This document shows positions 18,582 to 26,030 of a DNA stretch of 64,000 bases, one piece after another; position 1 is the stretch's first letter; the number at the start of each line of letters is the position of its first letter. A program made the translations under genes and the position numbers. The notes beneath the pieces are model-generated. The model saw nothing but the letters and a program-made list of their open reading frames with translations. It did no database searches and was not told where the DNA came from. This stretch comes from Flavobacteriales bacterium (GTDB lineage: Bacteria > Bacteroidota > Bacteroidia > Flavobacteriales_D > Crocinitomicaceae). The stretch spans positions 1 to 64,000 of the forward strand of contig CANMUN010000006.1 in NCBI GenBank assembly GCA_947500875.1. Reading direction: 5' to 3'.

Positions 18582-18599
18582 GCGATGGAATTGTTGCCG

Positions 18600-18607
18600 C
18601 AAAGATA
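18600..18607 (-). promoter_or_regulatory. -7 box TATCTTTG for the acyl-CoA dehydrogenase gene
   Basis: Perfect TAnnTTTG match on the minus strand, ending 18 nt before the ATG at 18581. Confidence 0.55.
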
Positions 18608-18642
18608 AACATATTGAATCGGGAAATGGTTGAAGAATCCAT

Positions 18643-18650
18643 TACTTTTG
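18643..18650 (+). promoter_or_regulatory. -7 box TACTTTTG, 6 nt from the DUF4271 start
   Basis: TACTTTTG matches TAnnTTTG and is followed by TAAAGC then ATG at 18657, another leaderless candidate. The divergent box for the dehydrogenase lies only 36 bp away. Confidence 0.5.
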
Positions 18651-18656
18651 TAAAGC

Positions 18657-19301
18657 ATGATATTTTACGAGCGATTTCCGTTGATCGAGAATTGGTTTTT
18701 TTTGGGGTTTTTGCTCCAGGTTTTGATGTTGGGCATTGTGCATTATCGGATTGAAGGTTCATGGGTGACGGTCTTTTTGAATTCCGGAAGACCATCCACC
18801 TTGCGTGCTCGACAATCGCTGGATAAGGCGTCGGTTCGCGTACTGCTTTTGAACGTAGCAGTAAGCACGATGTTTTTTGTTGCCAAGTTTCTTGTTCTTG
18901 ATTTTTACCTTAATACGTCCTTCGTTATCGCGATTTTGATAGCAGTATTGAGTTTTTTGATTTGGCATTTCGACTATTTGTTCCTGTGGTTTTTCATTCA
19001 ACACTCTCCTTCTAAGTCGGTATATGAAGGAAATGTATGGTTGTGTTTACTGGGAATCATCGTGGTTGTTTTTAATTTTTTACAGTTCTTTATTGCACCC
19101 TCTTCTGCGGTTTTGTGGTCGCTGCTGCTGCTGGTATTCGTTGTGTTTTGTATTCGCTTAAGGGTTTTAGTGGTTGGCACCAAAAACACAGGGTTTTTAT
19201 GGTATTATTTTATTTTATACCTTTGCACCGCATATGTGATTCCAAGTATTTTGATTTCAAAGTATTATGATGCACATTGGTTGGATTTTCTAACACCTTA
19301 A
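18657..19301 (+). CDS. DUF4271-type integral membrane protein
   Basis: 214-residue protein with about six hydrophobic helices (for example WFFLGFLLQVLMLGIVHY, VLLLNVAVSTMFFVAKFLVL, SLLLLVFVVFCIRL). It matches in size, topology and gene context the DUF4271 family of Bacteroidetes, which is commonly paired with a HemD-like gene, as here (9 bp gap). Function unknown; the pairing suggests a link with tetrapyrrole or cell-envelope processes, which is inference only. Confidence 0.75.
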   Translation: MIFYERFPLIENWFFLGFLLQVLMLGIVHYRIEGSWVTVFLNSGRPSTLRARQSLDKASVRVLLLNVAVSTMFFVAKFLVLDFYLNTSFVIAILIAVLSFLIWHFDYLFLWFFIQHSPSKSVYEGNVWLCLLGIIVVVFNFLQFFIAPSSAVLWSLLLLVFVVFCIRLRVLVVGTKNTGFLWYYFILYLCTAYVIPSILISKYYDAHWLDFLTP

Positions 19302-19310
19302 TCGTGGGTT

Positions 19311-20057
19311 TTGGCAATTAAATCAATCCTTATTTCGCAACCTAAGCCTGAAGGAGACAAGTCTCCTTATTATGAGTTAAGGGATAAATACAACATCAAG
19401 GTAGACTTTAGGTCGTTTATAAAAGTTGAAGGGGTAGATGGTAAAGATTTCCGGGCTCAAAAGGTAAATCTTAGCGAACACACGGCCATTATCTTAACAT
19501 CAAAAATTGCCGCAGATCACTTTTTTCGCATTGCAGAGGACGCGAGATTTGAGGTTCCTGAAACTATGAAATATTTCTGTATCTCTGAGGCGGTAGCCAA
19601 GTACTTGCAAAAATTCATCCCTTACCGCAAGCGGAAAATCTTTTTCGGGCAGCAAACCATCGACCAGCTAGCAGAGGTGATGAAGAAGCACAAAAATGAA
19701 ATTTTTTTACTCCCATGTACTGATATTTTACGTGATTCGATTCCTGAAACATTAATTCAACACAAGGTGAATTTTACCAAGGTAGTGTTGTATCGTACCG
19801 TTGCGGCCGATTTATCTGATTTGGAAAATGTTTATTATGATATGTTGGTTTTCTTTAGTCCGGGCGGAATAGAGTCGTTGTTTAAGAACTTTCCGGACTT
19901 CAAACAGAACAACACCGCCATTGCTGCCTATGGGGAAAGTACAGCGAACGCAGTGCTAAAAAACAACCTCCGGCTCGATGTAGCGGCACCTCATCCACAA
20001 GCGCCGTCAATGGTTGGGGCTATTGAGCTGTTCATAAAGGAAAAGCTCAAGAAGTAA
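19311..20057 (+). CDS. hemD: Uroporphyrinogen-III synthase (HemD-like)
   Basis: 248-residue protein with the bilobal layout of HemD: a first half with VNLSEHTAIILTSKIAADHFFRI (the typical D-x-x-I-F-T-S region) and a second with YDMLVFFSPGGIESLFKNFPDF and AAYGESTANAVLKNNLRLDVAAPHPQAPSMVGAI, matching the S-P-x-x and P-x-P-x-x-x-x-x-x-A-I signatures. It closes hydroxymethylbilane to uroporphyrinogen III for heme synthesis. The start is a TTG at 19311; no ATG fits. The 3' end overlaps the convergent sirtuin gene by 11 bp. HemD sequences diverge strongly, so the call rests on motif layout and the DUF4271 partner. Confidence 0.8.
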   Translation: MAIKSILISQPKPEGDKSPYYELRDKYNIKVDFRSFIKVEGVDGKDFRAQKVNLSEHTAIILTSKIAADHFFRIAEDARFEVPETMKYFCISEAVAKYLQKFIPYRKRKIFFGQQTIDQLAEVMKKHKNEIFLLPCTDILRDSIPETLIQHKVNFTKVVLYRTVAADLSDLENVYYDMLVFFSPGGIESLFKNFPDFKQNNTAIAAYGESTANAVLKNNLRLDVAAPHPQAPSMVGAIELFIKEKLKK

Positions 20058-20739
20058 GTATTTCCCTCAATTTTTTCATGCCTTCAACTGCCGTTGCTAC
20101 CAAACAGGTGAATCTTCTCGGAACGTCAAGTTCATGCGCGTTTGGGTCAACTAAGTAGGCGTCGCAGTCAGGGTTTAAATAATGAATAAGACCAGCGGCA
20201 GGATAAACCAACAACGAGGTTCCTATTACCACAAAAATTTCCGCCTCTTGAACGAGCTGTAGCGCCTGCGAATACATTGGAACATCTTCGCCAAACCAAA
20301 CGACATGTGGCCTAAGACGATAACCTTCAGGACATTTATCGTGATGGCTGAGCTCCCAGCCGTCGATGGGATAGTAGGTGGTTTCTTGGTTCGGCCCGCT
20401 GGACTTTGCCAAACGAATGTTGCCGTGTAAATGCAAAACATTGGAGCTCCCTGCTCGCTCATGCAGGTCGTCTATGTTCTGAGTGATTACTAATACCTCG
20501 TAGGAGTTTTCCAATAAAGCAATAATGCGATGTGCCTCGTTCGGAGAACATTCGATGATTTGTTTCCTGCGCTCGCTGTAAAAGCGGCTAACCAATTCAG
20601 GATTAGCCTTCCAAGCCTCCGGGGTAGCAACTTCTTCAATGCGGTGGTTTTCCCAAAGACCATCCGCCCCACGAAACGTTTTAACGCCGCTCTCAGCGCT
20701 CATGCCTGCCCCGGTAAAAACCACCAGTTTTTTTTTCAT
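20047..20739 (-). CDS. cobB: Class III sirtuin, NAD-dependent protein deacylase
   Basis: 230-residue Sir2 protein; the start is at the ATG at 20739 (MKKKLVVFTGAGMSAESG). It has the NAD-binding GAGMSAESGVKTFRG, the TQNIDDLHERAG and HLHGN motifs with the catalytic His, and VIGTSLLVYPAAGL. FYSERR carries the Tyr-x-x-Arg pair that reads succinyl/malonyl groups in class III enzymes, so desuccinylase activity is likely. Only one cysteine remains in the region of the zinc ribbon (DKCPEG), so the four-cysteine zinc site is absent. An A9 run follows the start codon. Confidence 0.9.
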   Translation of the reverse strand: MKKKLVVFTGAGMSAESGVKTFRGADGLWENHRIEEVATPEAWKANPELVSRFYSERRKQIIECSPNEAHRIIALLENSYEVLVITQNIDDLHERAGSSNVLHLHGNIRLAKSSGPNQETTYYPIDGWELSHHDKCPEGYRLRPHVVWFGEDVPMYSQALQLVQEAEIFVVIGTSLLVYPAAGLIHYLNPDCDAYLVDPNAHELDVPRRFTCLVATAVEGMKKLREILTS

Positions 20740-20756
20740 ATTCCAAATAGAAACAT

Positions 20757-20764
20757 TAAATTTA
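20757..20764. promoter_or_regulatory. Palindromic TAAATTTA between divergent genes
   Basis: TAAATTTA reads the same on both strands and sits 17 nt from the sirtuin ATG (minus) and 21 nt from the thioredoxin-like gene ATG (plus). It matches the -7 box TAnnTTTG except for the last base, so it could serve either direction. Weak evidence. Confidence 0.25.
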
Positions 20765-20785
20765 CACAAACTTAAAATTTTAACG

Positions 20786-22243
20786 ATGAAAAAATTATTA
20801 TTCTCTCTTGCTCTTCTTACTGGCGCAGCGTCTTACGCTCAAACACCGGTTGGAACGGTAGTAAGCAACTTCACGTTGACTGATATCAACGGAACTTCGC
20901 ATTCATTATTCGATTACCTTGACCAAGGTAAAATGGTGGTTATTGACGTTTCTGCTACTTGGTGTGGGCCGTGCTGGTCTTACCACGGAACGGGCGCGTT
21001 GAATAATTTTTACAACCAATACGGGCCTTCTGGATCCAACCAAGCGATGGTGTTCTTTGTAGAAGGAGATCCTCAAACAACCTTGGACCAGTTGAATGGT
21101 ATAGGAGCAAACACTCAAGGAGATTGGGTTACTGGCCAAAATATGCCGATCATTAATTTAGCAAATCAAGCGTCTTTTGAGAATTCAGGAATGACCATTG
21201 ATTATTTTCCTGAAATGTACGTGATTTGCCCTAACCGTCAAATTTTAAAATCAGGAGTCGCAGGCGGGATTGGAACCTTAAACAATTTGATAAGTTACCT
21301 ACAACAATGTCCCCCTCCTGCTTCAAACCCAGCAGACGTTGCAGCGATTTCTTATGAAGGAAGTTTGACGCACTGTGAGGGTTCATACACTCCTTCCGTG
21401 CAAATTCAAAACAACGGAACATCTCCGTTAACTGCCGCTACTGTTACCATTACTCAAGGTGGAAATACGGTTTCTACAGGAACGTATTCAGGTAGCTTAG
21501 GTACTTACGGTGTAGCAACGGTGAATTGTTCACCCATTGCTAACTTTAACGGAGGAGCGTTAGCGGTTTCCGTTACAACAGCAGGCGATGCTGCGGTAGC
21601 AAACAACAGCGTTTCAGCAACCGTTGCCTTGGCGACTTTAGCTGCTAACCAGTATGTTACAGTTAAAATCACCACTGACCGATACGCTTCTGAAACTTCA
21701 TGGACTATTAAAAACTCTGCTGGAGCGACTGTGGCATCCGGAGGTGGTAGCTGGACAGATTTAGGAGCCAATGGAGTAACAGTGCGTCCTCCAGTTCAAG
21801 TTCAACTAAGCGCTAACCAATGCTATGACTTTGAAATTCTTGATTCATACGGAGACGGAATATGCTGTGCTTACGGAGCAGGATCTTATTCAGTGGAAGA
21901 TGCACTTGGAGCGGTTCTTTGCAGCGGAGGTGAATTTGGTGATGCTGAAGAAAAGCCGTTTAAAACAGGTGCTTTAGGGGTTAAAGAAGAATTCATCGCT
22001 GCGATGAATGTGTATCCAAACCCTGCAAACGAAGCAATCAACGTTTCTTTCGAAGCAGAAAATGCAGATTACAGCATTGAGGTACTTGATATTCAAGGAC
22101 GCGTTATCGCTGTTCAATCCATGAACAACGCCAATGGAACTCAAGTGGTTTCTTTTGCTACTGAGAACATGGCAAAAGGAAGTTATATCGTTCGTATTTC
22201 CAGCGAAGGACTTTCGACAACTAAAAACGTTGTAGTTCGTTAA
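20786..22243 (+). CDS. Secreted thioredoxin-fold protein with T9SS type A sorting domain
   Basis: 485 residues starting at the ATG at 20786. Order: signal peptide 1-19 (ending SYAQ); a thioredoxin-like domain (about 22-170) with active site WCGPC (Cys60 and Cys63) and a FPE in the cis-Pro position; a CARDB-like beta domain (about 195-280, PSVQIQNNGTSPLTAATVTI); a second beta domain with a calcium-site-like YGDGICCAYG; and a type A T9SS sorting domain (about 405-485, MNVYPNPANEAINVSFE, ending KNVVVR). Probably a surface or secreted protein with thiol-disulfide chemistry outside the outer membrane. Followed by a strong terminator. Confidence 0.88.
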   Translation: MKKLLFSLALLTGAASYAQTPVGTVVSNFTLTDINGTSHSLFDYLDQGKMVVIDVSATWCGPCWSYHGTGALNNFYNQYGPSGSNQAMVFFVEGDPQTTLDQLNGIGANTQGDWVTGQNMPIINLANQASFENSGMTIDYFPEMYVICPNRQILKSGVAGGIGTLNNLISYLQQCPPPASNPADVAAISYEGSLTHCEGSYTPSVQIQNNGTSPLTAATVTITQGGNTVSTGTYSGSLGTYGVATVNCSPIANFNGGALAVSVTTAGDAAVANNSVSATVALATLAANQYVTVKITTDRYASETSWTIKNSAGATVASGGGSWTDLGANGVTVRPPVQVQLSANQCYDFEILDSYGDGICCAYGAGSYSVEDALGAVLCSGGEFGDAEEKPFKTGALGVKEEFIAAMNVYPNPANEAINVSFEAENADYSIEVLDIQGRVIAVQSMNNANGTQVVSFATENMAKGSYIVRISSEGLSTTKNVVVR

Positions 22244-22267
22244 TTCTAGATAGACACCTTAAAATTA

Positions 22268-22290
22268 GGGGGCTTCGGCCCCCTTTTTTT
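22268..22290 (+). terminator. Rho-independent terminator, UUCG tetraloop
   Basis: GGGGGC, TTCG loop, GCCCCC, then seven T. It lies between the thioredoxin-like gene and the convergent hflX gene and could act in both directions, more weakly on the minus strand. Confidence 0.9.
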
Positions 22291-22296
22291 GTGGAC

Positions 22297-23448
22297 TCAG
22301 TATAAAAAGTTGTTGTAGGGATATCGTACTTTGAAGATTTCCTTAACCTCTTGATAAATGGTTTCTCTGAATTCTTCAACGTTTGATTTTTGAACAGCAG
22401 AAATGAAGATGCAGGGCCTTCCGCCAAGTTTTGCCATCCAAGTACGCTTTAACTCATCTAAAGATACCTCGTCGGACAAAGCATCGATTTTATTGAAAAC
22501 AATCACGGTTGGTTTTTCCACTTTGTCGATCTCTTGCAGGGTGCTATTTACGGTGATAAAATGTTCTTCAAAATTGGGATGGGATAAATCCAACACGTGT
22601 ATTAATAGGTCTGCTTCTCGAACTTCGTCCAAGGTGGATTTGAATGATTCTAATAAGGGTTGAGGTAGTTTTCGAATAAAGCCAACGGTGTCGGTGAGAA
22701 GGAAGGGTAAATTTTCAATGACGACTTTTCGAACCGTGGTGTCGAGCGTTGCAAAGAGTTTATTTTCTGCAAATACTTCAGACTTTGAAACAAGGTTCAT
22801 GATCGTGCTTTTACCGACATTCGTATATCCTACCAGGGCAACCCGAACTAATTGTCCGCGGTTTCCTCGTTGGGTGGTCATTTGCTGATCAATTTCTTTT
22901 AACCGATCCTTCATCAAAGCGATTCGTTGCTGAATAATTCTTCGGTCCGTTTCTATTTGCGATTCCCCGGGGCCCCGCATACCAATGCCTCCTTTCTGCC
23001 GCTCAAGGTGCGTCCACATTCTTGTAAGCCGAGGAAGCATGTATTGCAGTTGTGCCAGCTCAACTTGTGTTTTTGCTTGAAAGGTGCGGGCTCTTTTGGC
23101 GAAAATATCAAGAATTAAAATACTTCGATCGATGATTTTCAGATTTAATTCGCGTTCAATATTCCTTAATTGGGAAGGACTGAGTTCGTCATCGAAAATG
23201 ACGGCATCGATTTCGTTCAAAGCGGCATACGACTTGATTTCGGCCAATTTTCCTTCCCCAACATACGTTCTTGGATTCGGATATGGCAGTTTTTGCGTAA
23301 AAGAAAAAACGGCTTTTGCCCCAGCGGTTTCCGCTAAAAACGCCAATTCGTCTAAGTACTCATGAGTTAAACGGGCATCAAGATTCCCCTGTATGACTGC
23401 AACAAGAATGCATCTTTCTTCAATTTCGTCAATCGTTGCGTGGGCCAT
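22297..23448 (-). CDS. hflX: GTPase HflX
   Basis: 383-residue ribosome-associated GTPase that splits stalled ribosomes. The N-terminal HflX domain (about 20-190) contains YVGEGKLAEI, DDELSPSQLRNIE, LDIFAKRARTFQAKTQVELAQL and the glycine-rich GGIGMRGPGESQIETDRR. The G domain has GYTNVGKST (G1), DTVGFIRKLP (G3) and FNKIDAL (G4). Length normal. It abuts the cytochrome c gene with no gap and ends the lepA-led minus-strand group. Confidence 0.96.
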   Translation of the reverse strand: MAHATIDEIEERCILVAVIQGNLDARLTHEYLDELAFLAETAGAKAVFSFTQKLPYPNPRTYVGEGKLAEIKSYAALNEIDAVIFDDELSPSQLRNIERELNLKIIDRSILILDIFAKRARTFQAKTQVELAQLQYMLPRLTRMWTHLERQKGGIGMRGPGESQIETDRRIIQQRIALMKDRLKEIDQQMTTQRGNRGQLVRVALVGYTNVGKSTIMNLVSKSEVFAENKLFATLDTTVRKVVIENLPFLLTDTVGFIRKLPQPLLESFKSTLDEVREADLLIHVLDLSHPNFEEHFITVNSTLQEIDKVEKPTVIVFNKIDALSDEVSLDELKRTWMAKLGGRPCIFISAVQKSNVEEFRETIYQEVKEIFKVRYPYNNFLY

Positions 23449-23781
23449 TTAGTTGCGCAATGAGATTACATAAGTAACAAGTGAATCATAGGATGATTGT
23501 TCTGTTATGATTCCTTTGAAGGCAGGCATAGCGTTTTTACCGTTTCGAACAATGGTTTGAATAGCAACGGGATTAAGGAAGCTAGCACGGAGGTTTTTGG
23601 CTCCTGATACTCCAAGGTCGCCTTGTTCTCCATGACAACTGGCACAATTTAACAGGTACAACTCTTGCCCCGTTCTTCCACCTGGCTCACGGACCCAAGT
23701 GGCATCCGAATTCTCCGAGCAGCTAGAGCATAGCCACAGCATTAAAACCAAGCACCACCTAAATTCGCTCTGAACGGCCAT
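23449..23781 (-). CDS. Small c-type cytochrome, probable lipoprotein
   Basis: 110-residue protein with one heme c site CASCH (LLNCASCHGEQGDLG) and a likely axial Met in NAMPAFKG, the layout of a class I monoheme cytochrome c. The N-terminus is hydrophobic and ends in a cysteine-rich LWLCSSCSENSD, probably lipidated although the lipobox is not ideal. The start overlaps the upstream membrane protein gene by 40 bp, so a later start is possible. With its neighbour it may form a small electron-transfer pair; partners unknown. Confidence 0.82.
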   Translation of the reverse strand: MAVQSEFRWCLVLMLWLCSSCSENSDATWVREPGGRTGQELYLLNCASCHGEQGDLGVSGAKNLRASFLNPVAIQTIVRNGKNAMPAFKGIITEQSSYDSLVTYVISLRN

Positions 23782-24173
23782 GGAATACTTGCTAAAATGA
23801 TAATGAGACCTATGAGATAAAACATTTTAATCGGCTTGAATTTTTCTGCGGCGGTTTTCGCTCTTTTCGATTTGCTGTAGCCGATGGTAATCAAAACAAC
23901 GGCAATTAACATCCCCGCAAGGTGCTCCATCCCGTAAAAACGATACACAGCATCTTTCATCCAACCTTCAAAAAACTTGACTTTGGGGGAAATAAAGTAC
24001 AGAATTAGTCCCATAATGAGTTGCAGGTGGAGGATTACCATAGAGAATAAATTGACGAGTTTCTCGCGCTTGTTGAATTCTTTTGAGGTAAAAGCATTAT
24101 AGATGGCCCAAAGAATTAAAATTAAGGCTACCCATCGTAGGCCAGAATGTGCGGATTTAAGTGCTTCGTACAT
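23742..24173 (-). CDS. Cytochrome b-like four-helix membrane protein
   Basis: 143 residues with four hydrophobic helices (SGLRWVALILILWAIYNAF, LFSMVILHLQLIMGLILYFI, MEHLAGMLIAVVLITIGY, MFYLIGLIIILASIPWPF). Histidines at or near helix ends (AHSGLRW, LHLQ, MEHLAG) could bind heme b, as in the Bacteroidetes proteins usually labelled cytochrome B. It lies between lepA (12 bp gap) and a cytochrome c gene (40 bp overlap), which supports a redox role. Heme binding is not shown by the sequence. Confidence 0.7.
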   Translation of the reverse strand: MYEALKSAHSGLRWVALILILWAIYNAFTSKEFNKREKLVNLFSMVILHLQLIMGLILYFISPKVKFFEGWMKDAVYRFYGMEHLAGMLIAVVLITIGYSKSKRAKTAAEKFKPIKMFYLIGLIIILASIPWPFRANLGGAWF

Positions 24174-24185
24174 ATTGTTTTTATG

Positions 24186-25982
24186 TTAGTCGTTTAATTT
24201 TAAGACGGCGAGGAAAGCCTCTTGCGGAACCTCCACGCGACCCACTTGGCGCATACGTTTCTTCCCTGCCTTTTGTTTCTCTAAAAGCTTTCTTTTTCGC
24301 GTAATATCGCCGCCGTAACATTTAGCGGTAACGTCTTTACGCAGGGCCTTGATGGTTTCACGTGCAATAACTTTTGCTCCAATGGCTGCTTGAATGGGAA
24401 TTTCAAATTGCTGTCTTGGGATTAACTCGCGCAATTTCAGGCAGATTTTTTTCCCTAAATCAAAGGCATTACTTCTGTGAACAAGCGCTGAAAGCGCATC
24501 AACTTGTTCTCCATTGAGCAATAAATCCATTTTCACCAAATCCGATTCTTTATATCCAATGGGGTGGTAATCGAACGATGCATACCCTTTCGAAACCGTC
24601 TTCAACCGGTCGTAAAAATCAAAAACGATTTCCGCTAGAGGCATTTCAAAGGTGATTTCTACACGGTCTTGCGTAAGATATACTTGGTTTTTAAGCTCTC
24701 CTCTTTTCTCAATACAAAGGGTCATAATTGAGCCAACAAATTCTGACTTAGTAATGACCTGTGCTTTGATGTAAGGTTCTTCAATTCGGTCGATTCCTGA
24801 AGGGTCCGGCAGTTCAGAGGGGTTGTTAACAATGAGGGAGGTGTCAACATCACGTTTCATAAACGTATGGTAAGACACGTTGGGAACGGTTGTAATCACG
24901 GTCATGTTGAATTCGCGCTCAAGACGTTCTTGAATTATCTCCATGTGCAGCATTCCTAAAAATCCGCATCGGAATCCAAAACCAAGTGCAGCAGATGACT
25001 CGGGTTCAAAAACTAATGAAGAATCATTCAGCTTTAATTTTTCCATCGAAAATCGAAGCTCTTCGTAATCTTCGGTGTCTACGGGATATATTCCGGCGAA
25101 AACCATGGGTTTTACGTCCTCAAAACCTTTGATAGCCACATCACAAGGCCTTTCTGCTGAAGTTATCGTATCGCCAACCTTTACCTCATTTGCTGCTTTA
25201 ATTCCAGAAATAATGTAACCAACATCGCCTGCTTTCACTTCTTTTTTGGGAAGCAGGTCCATTTTCAAGATACCCACCTCGTCGGCATTGTAATCTTTTC
25301 CCGTATTAAAAAAACGTACTTTTTGACCTTTTTTTATGACTCCATTTCGCACCCGATAATAGGCAATAATTCCTCTAAACGAATTAAATACAGAATCAAA
25401 AATCATCGCCTGAAGAGGCGCTTCTTCATCACCTTTCGGGGACGGGATGCGGTTAATAACGGCTTCCAAAATTTGATCAACTCCTAGACCTGTTTTGCCA
25501 GAAGCAGGAATGATTTCTTCTGGTTTACAGCCGATTAATTCAATGATTTGATCGGCAACTTCTTCCGGCATTGCGCTCGGTAAATCCATTTTATTCAGGA
25601 TTGGAATGATCTCCAAATCATGCTCGAGGGCTAAGTAAAGGTTTGAAATAGTTTGAGCTTCAATTCCTTGAGACGCGTCAACAATAAGTAATGCGCCTTC
25701 GCACGCGGCAATCGAACGTGAAACCTCGTAGGAAAAATCGACATGTCCGGGAGTATCGATCAGGTTCAACACGTAATCTTCCCCACGAAAGTGATAATTC
25801 ATTTGGATTGCGTGGCTTTTGATAGTGATTCCGCGCTCACGCTCTAAATCCATATCATCCAATGCTTGGTCTTGCATTTCCCTATCTGAAATGGTGTTAG
25901 TTGCTTGGAGCAATCGATCTGCCAAGGTGCTCTTGCCGTGATCGATGTGGGCAATAATGCAAAAATTGCGAATGTTTTTCAT
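24186..25982 (-). CDS. lepA: Elongation factor 4 (LepA)
   Basis: 598-residue translational GTPase that back-translocates or remodels stalled ribosomes. The G domain begins [22 protein letters not shown] and continues [26 protein letters not shown] and NKMDLPSA. The LepA-specific C-terminal domain is present ([44 protein letters not shown]). Length typical. A TAACTTCG box ends 7 nt before the ATG. Confidence 0.98.
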   Translation of the reverse strand: MKNIRNFCIIAHIDHGKSTLADRLLQATNTISDREMQDQALDDMDLERERGITIKSHAIQMNYHFRGEDYVLNLIDTPGHVDFSYEVSRSIAACEGALLIVDASQGIEAQTISNLYLALEHDLEIIPILNKMDLPSAMPEEVADQIIELIGCKPEEIIPASGKTGLGVDQILEAVINRIPSPKGDEEAPLQAMIFDSVFNSFRGIIAYYRVRNGVIKKGQKVRFFNTGKDYNADEVGILKMDLLPKKEVKAGDVGYIISGIKAANEVKVGDTITSAERPCDVAIKGFEDVKPMVFAGIYPVDTEDYEELRFSMEKLKLNDSSLVFEPESSAALGFGFRCGFLGMLHMEIIQERLEREFNMTVITTVPNVSYHTFMKRDVDTSLIVNNPSELPDPSGIDRIEEPYIKAQVITKSEFVGSIMTLCIEKRGELKNQVYLTQDRVEITFEMPLAEIVFDFYDRLKTVSKGYASFDYHPIGYKESDLVKMDLLLNGEQVDALSALVHRSNAFDLGKKICLKLRELIPRQQFEIPIQAAIGAKVIARETIKALRKDVTAKCYGGDITRKRKLLEKQKAGKKRMRQVGRVEVPQEAFLAVLKLND

Positions 25983-25989
25983 GGAGTTG

Positions 25990-25997
25990 CGAAGTTA
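25990..25997 (-). promoter_or_regulatory. -7 box TAACTTCG, 7 nt from the lepA start
   Basis: One mismatch to TAnnTTTG; separated from the ATG by seven bases on the minus strand. Possible leaderless start for lepA. Confidence 0.35.
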
Positions 25998-26030
25998 CAA
26001 TAAGTCTTGATATTGTAGCAAAACAGCACC

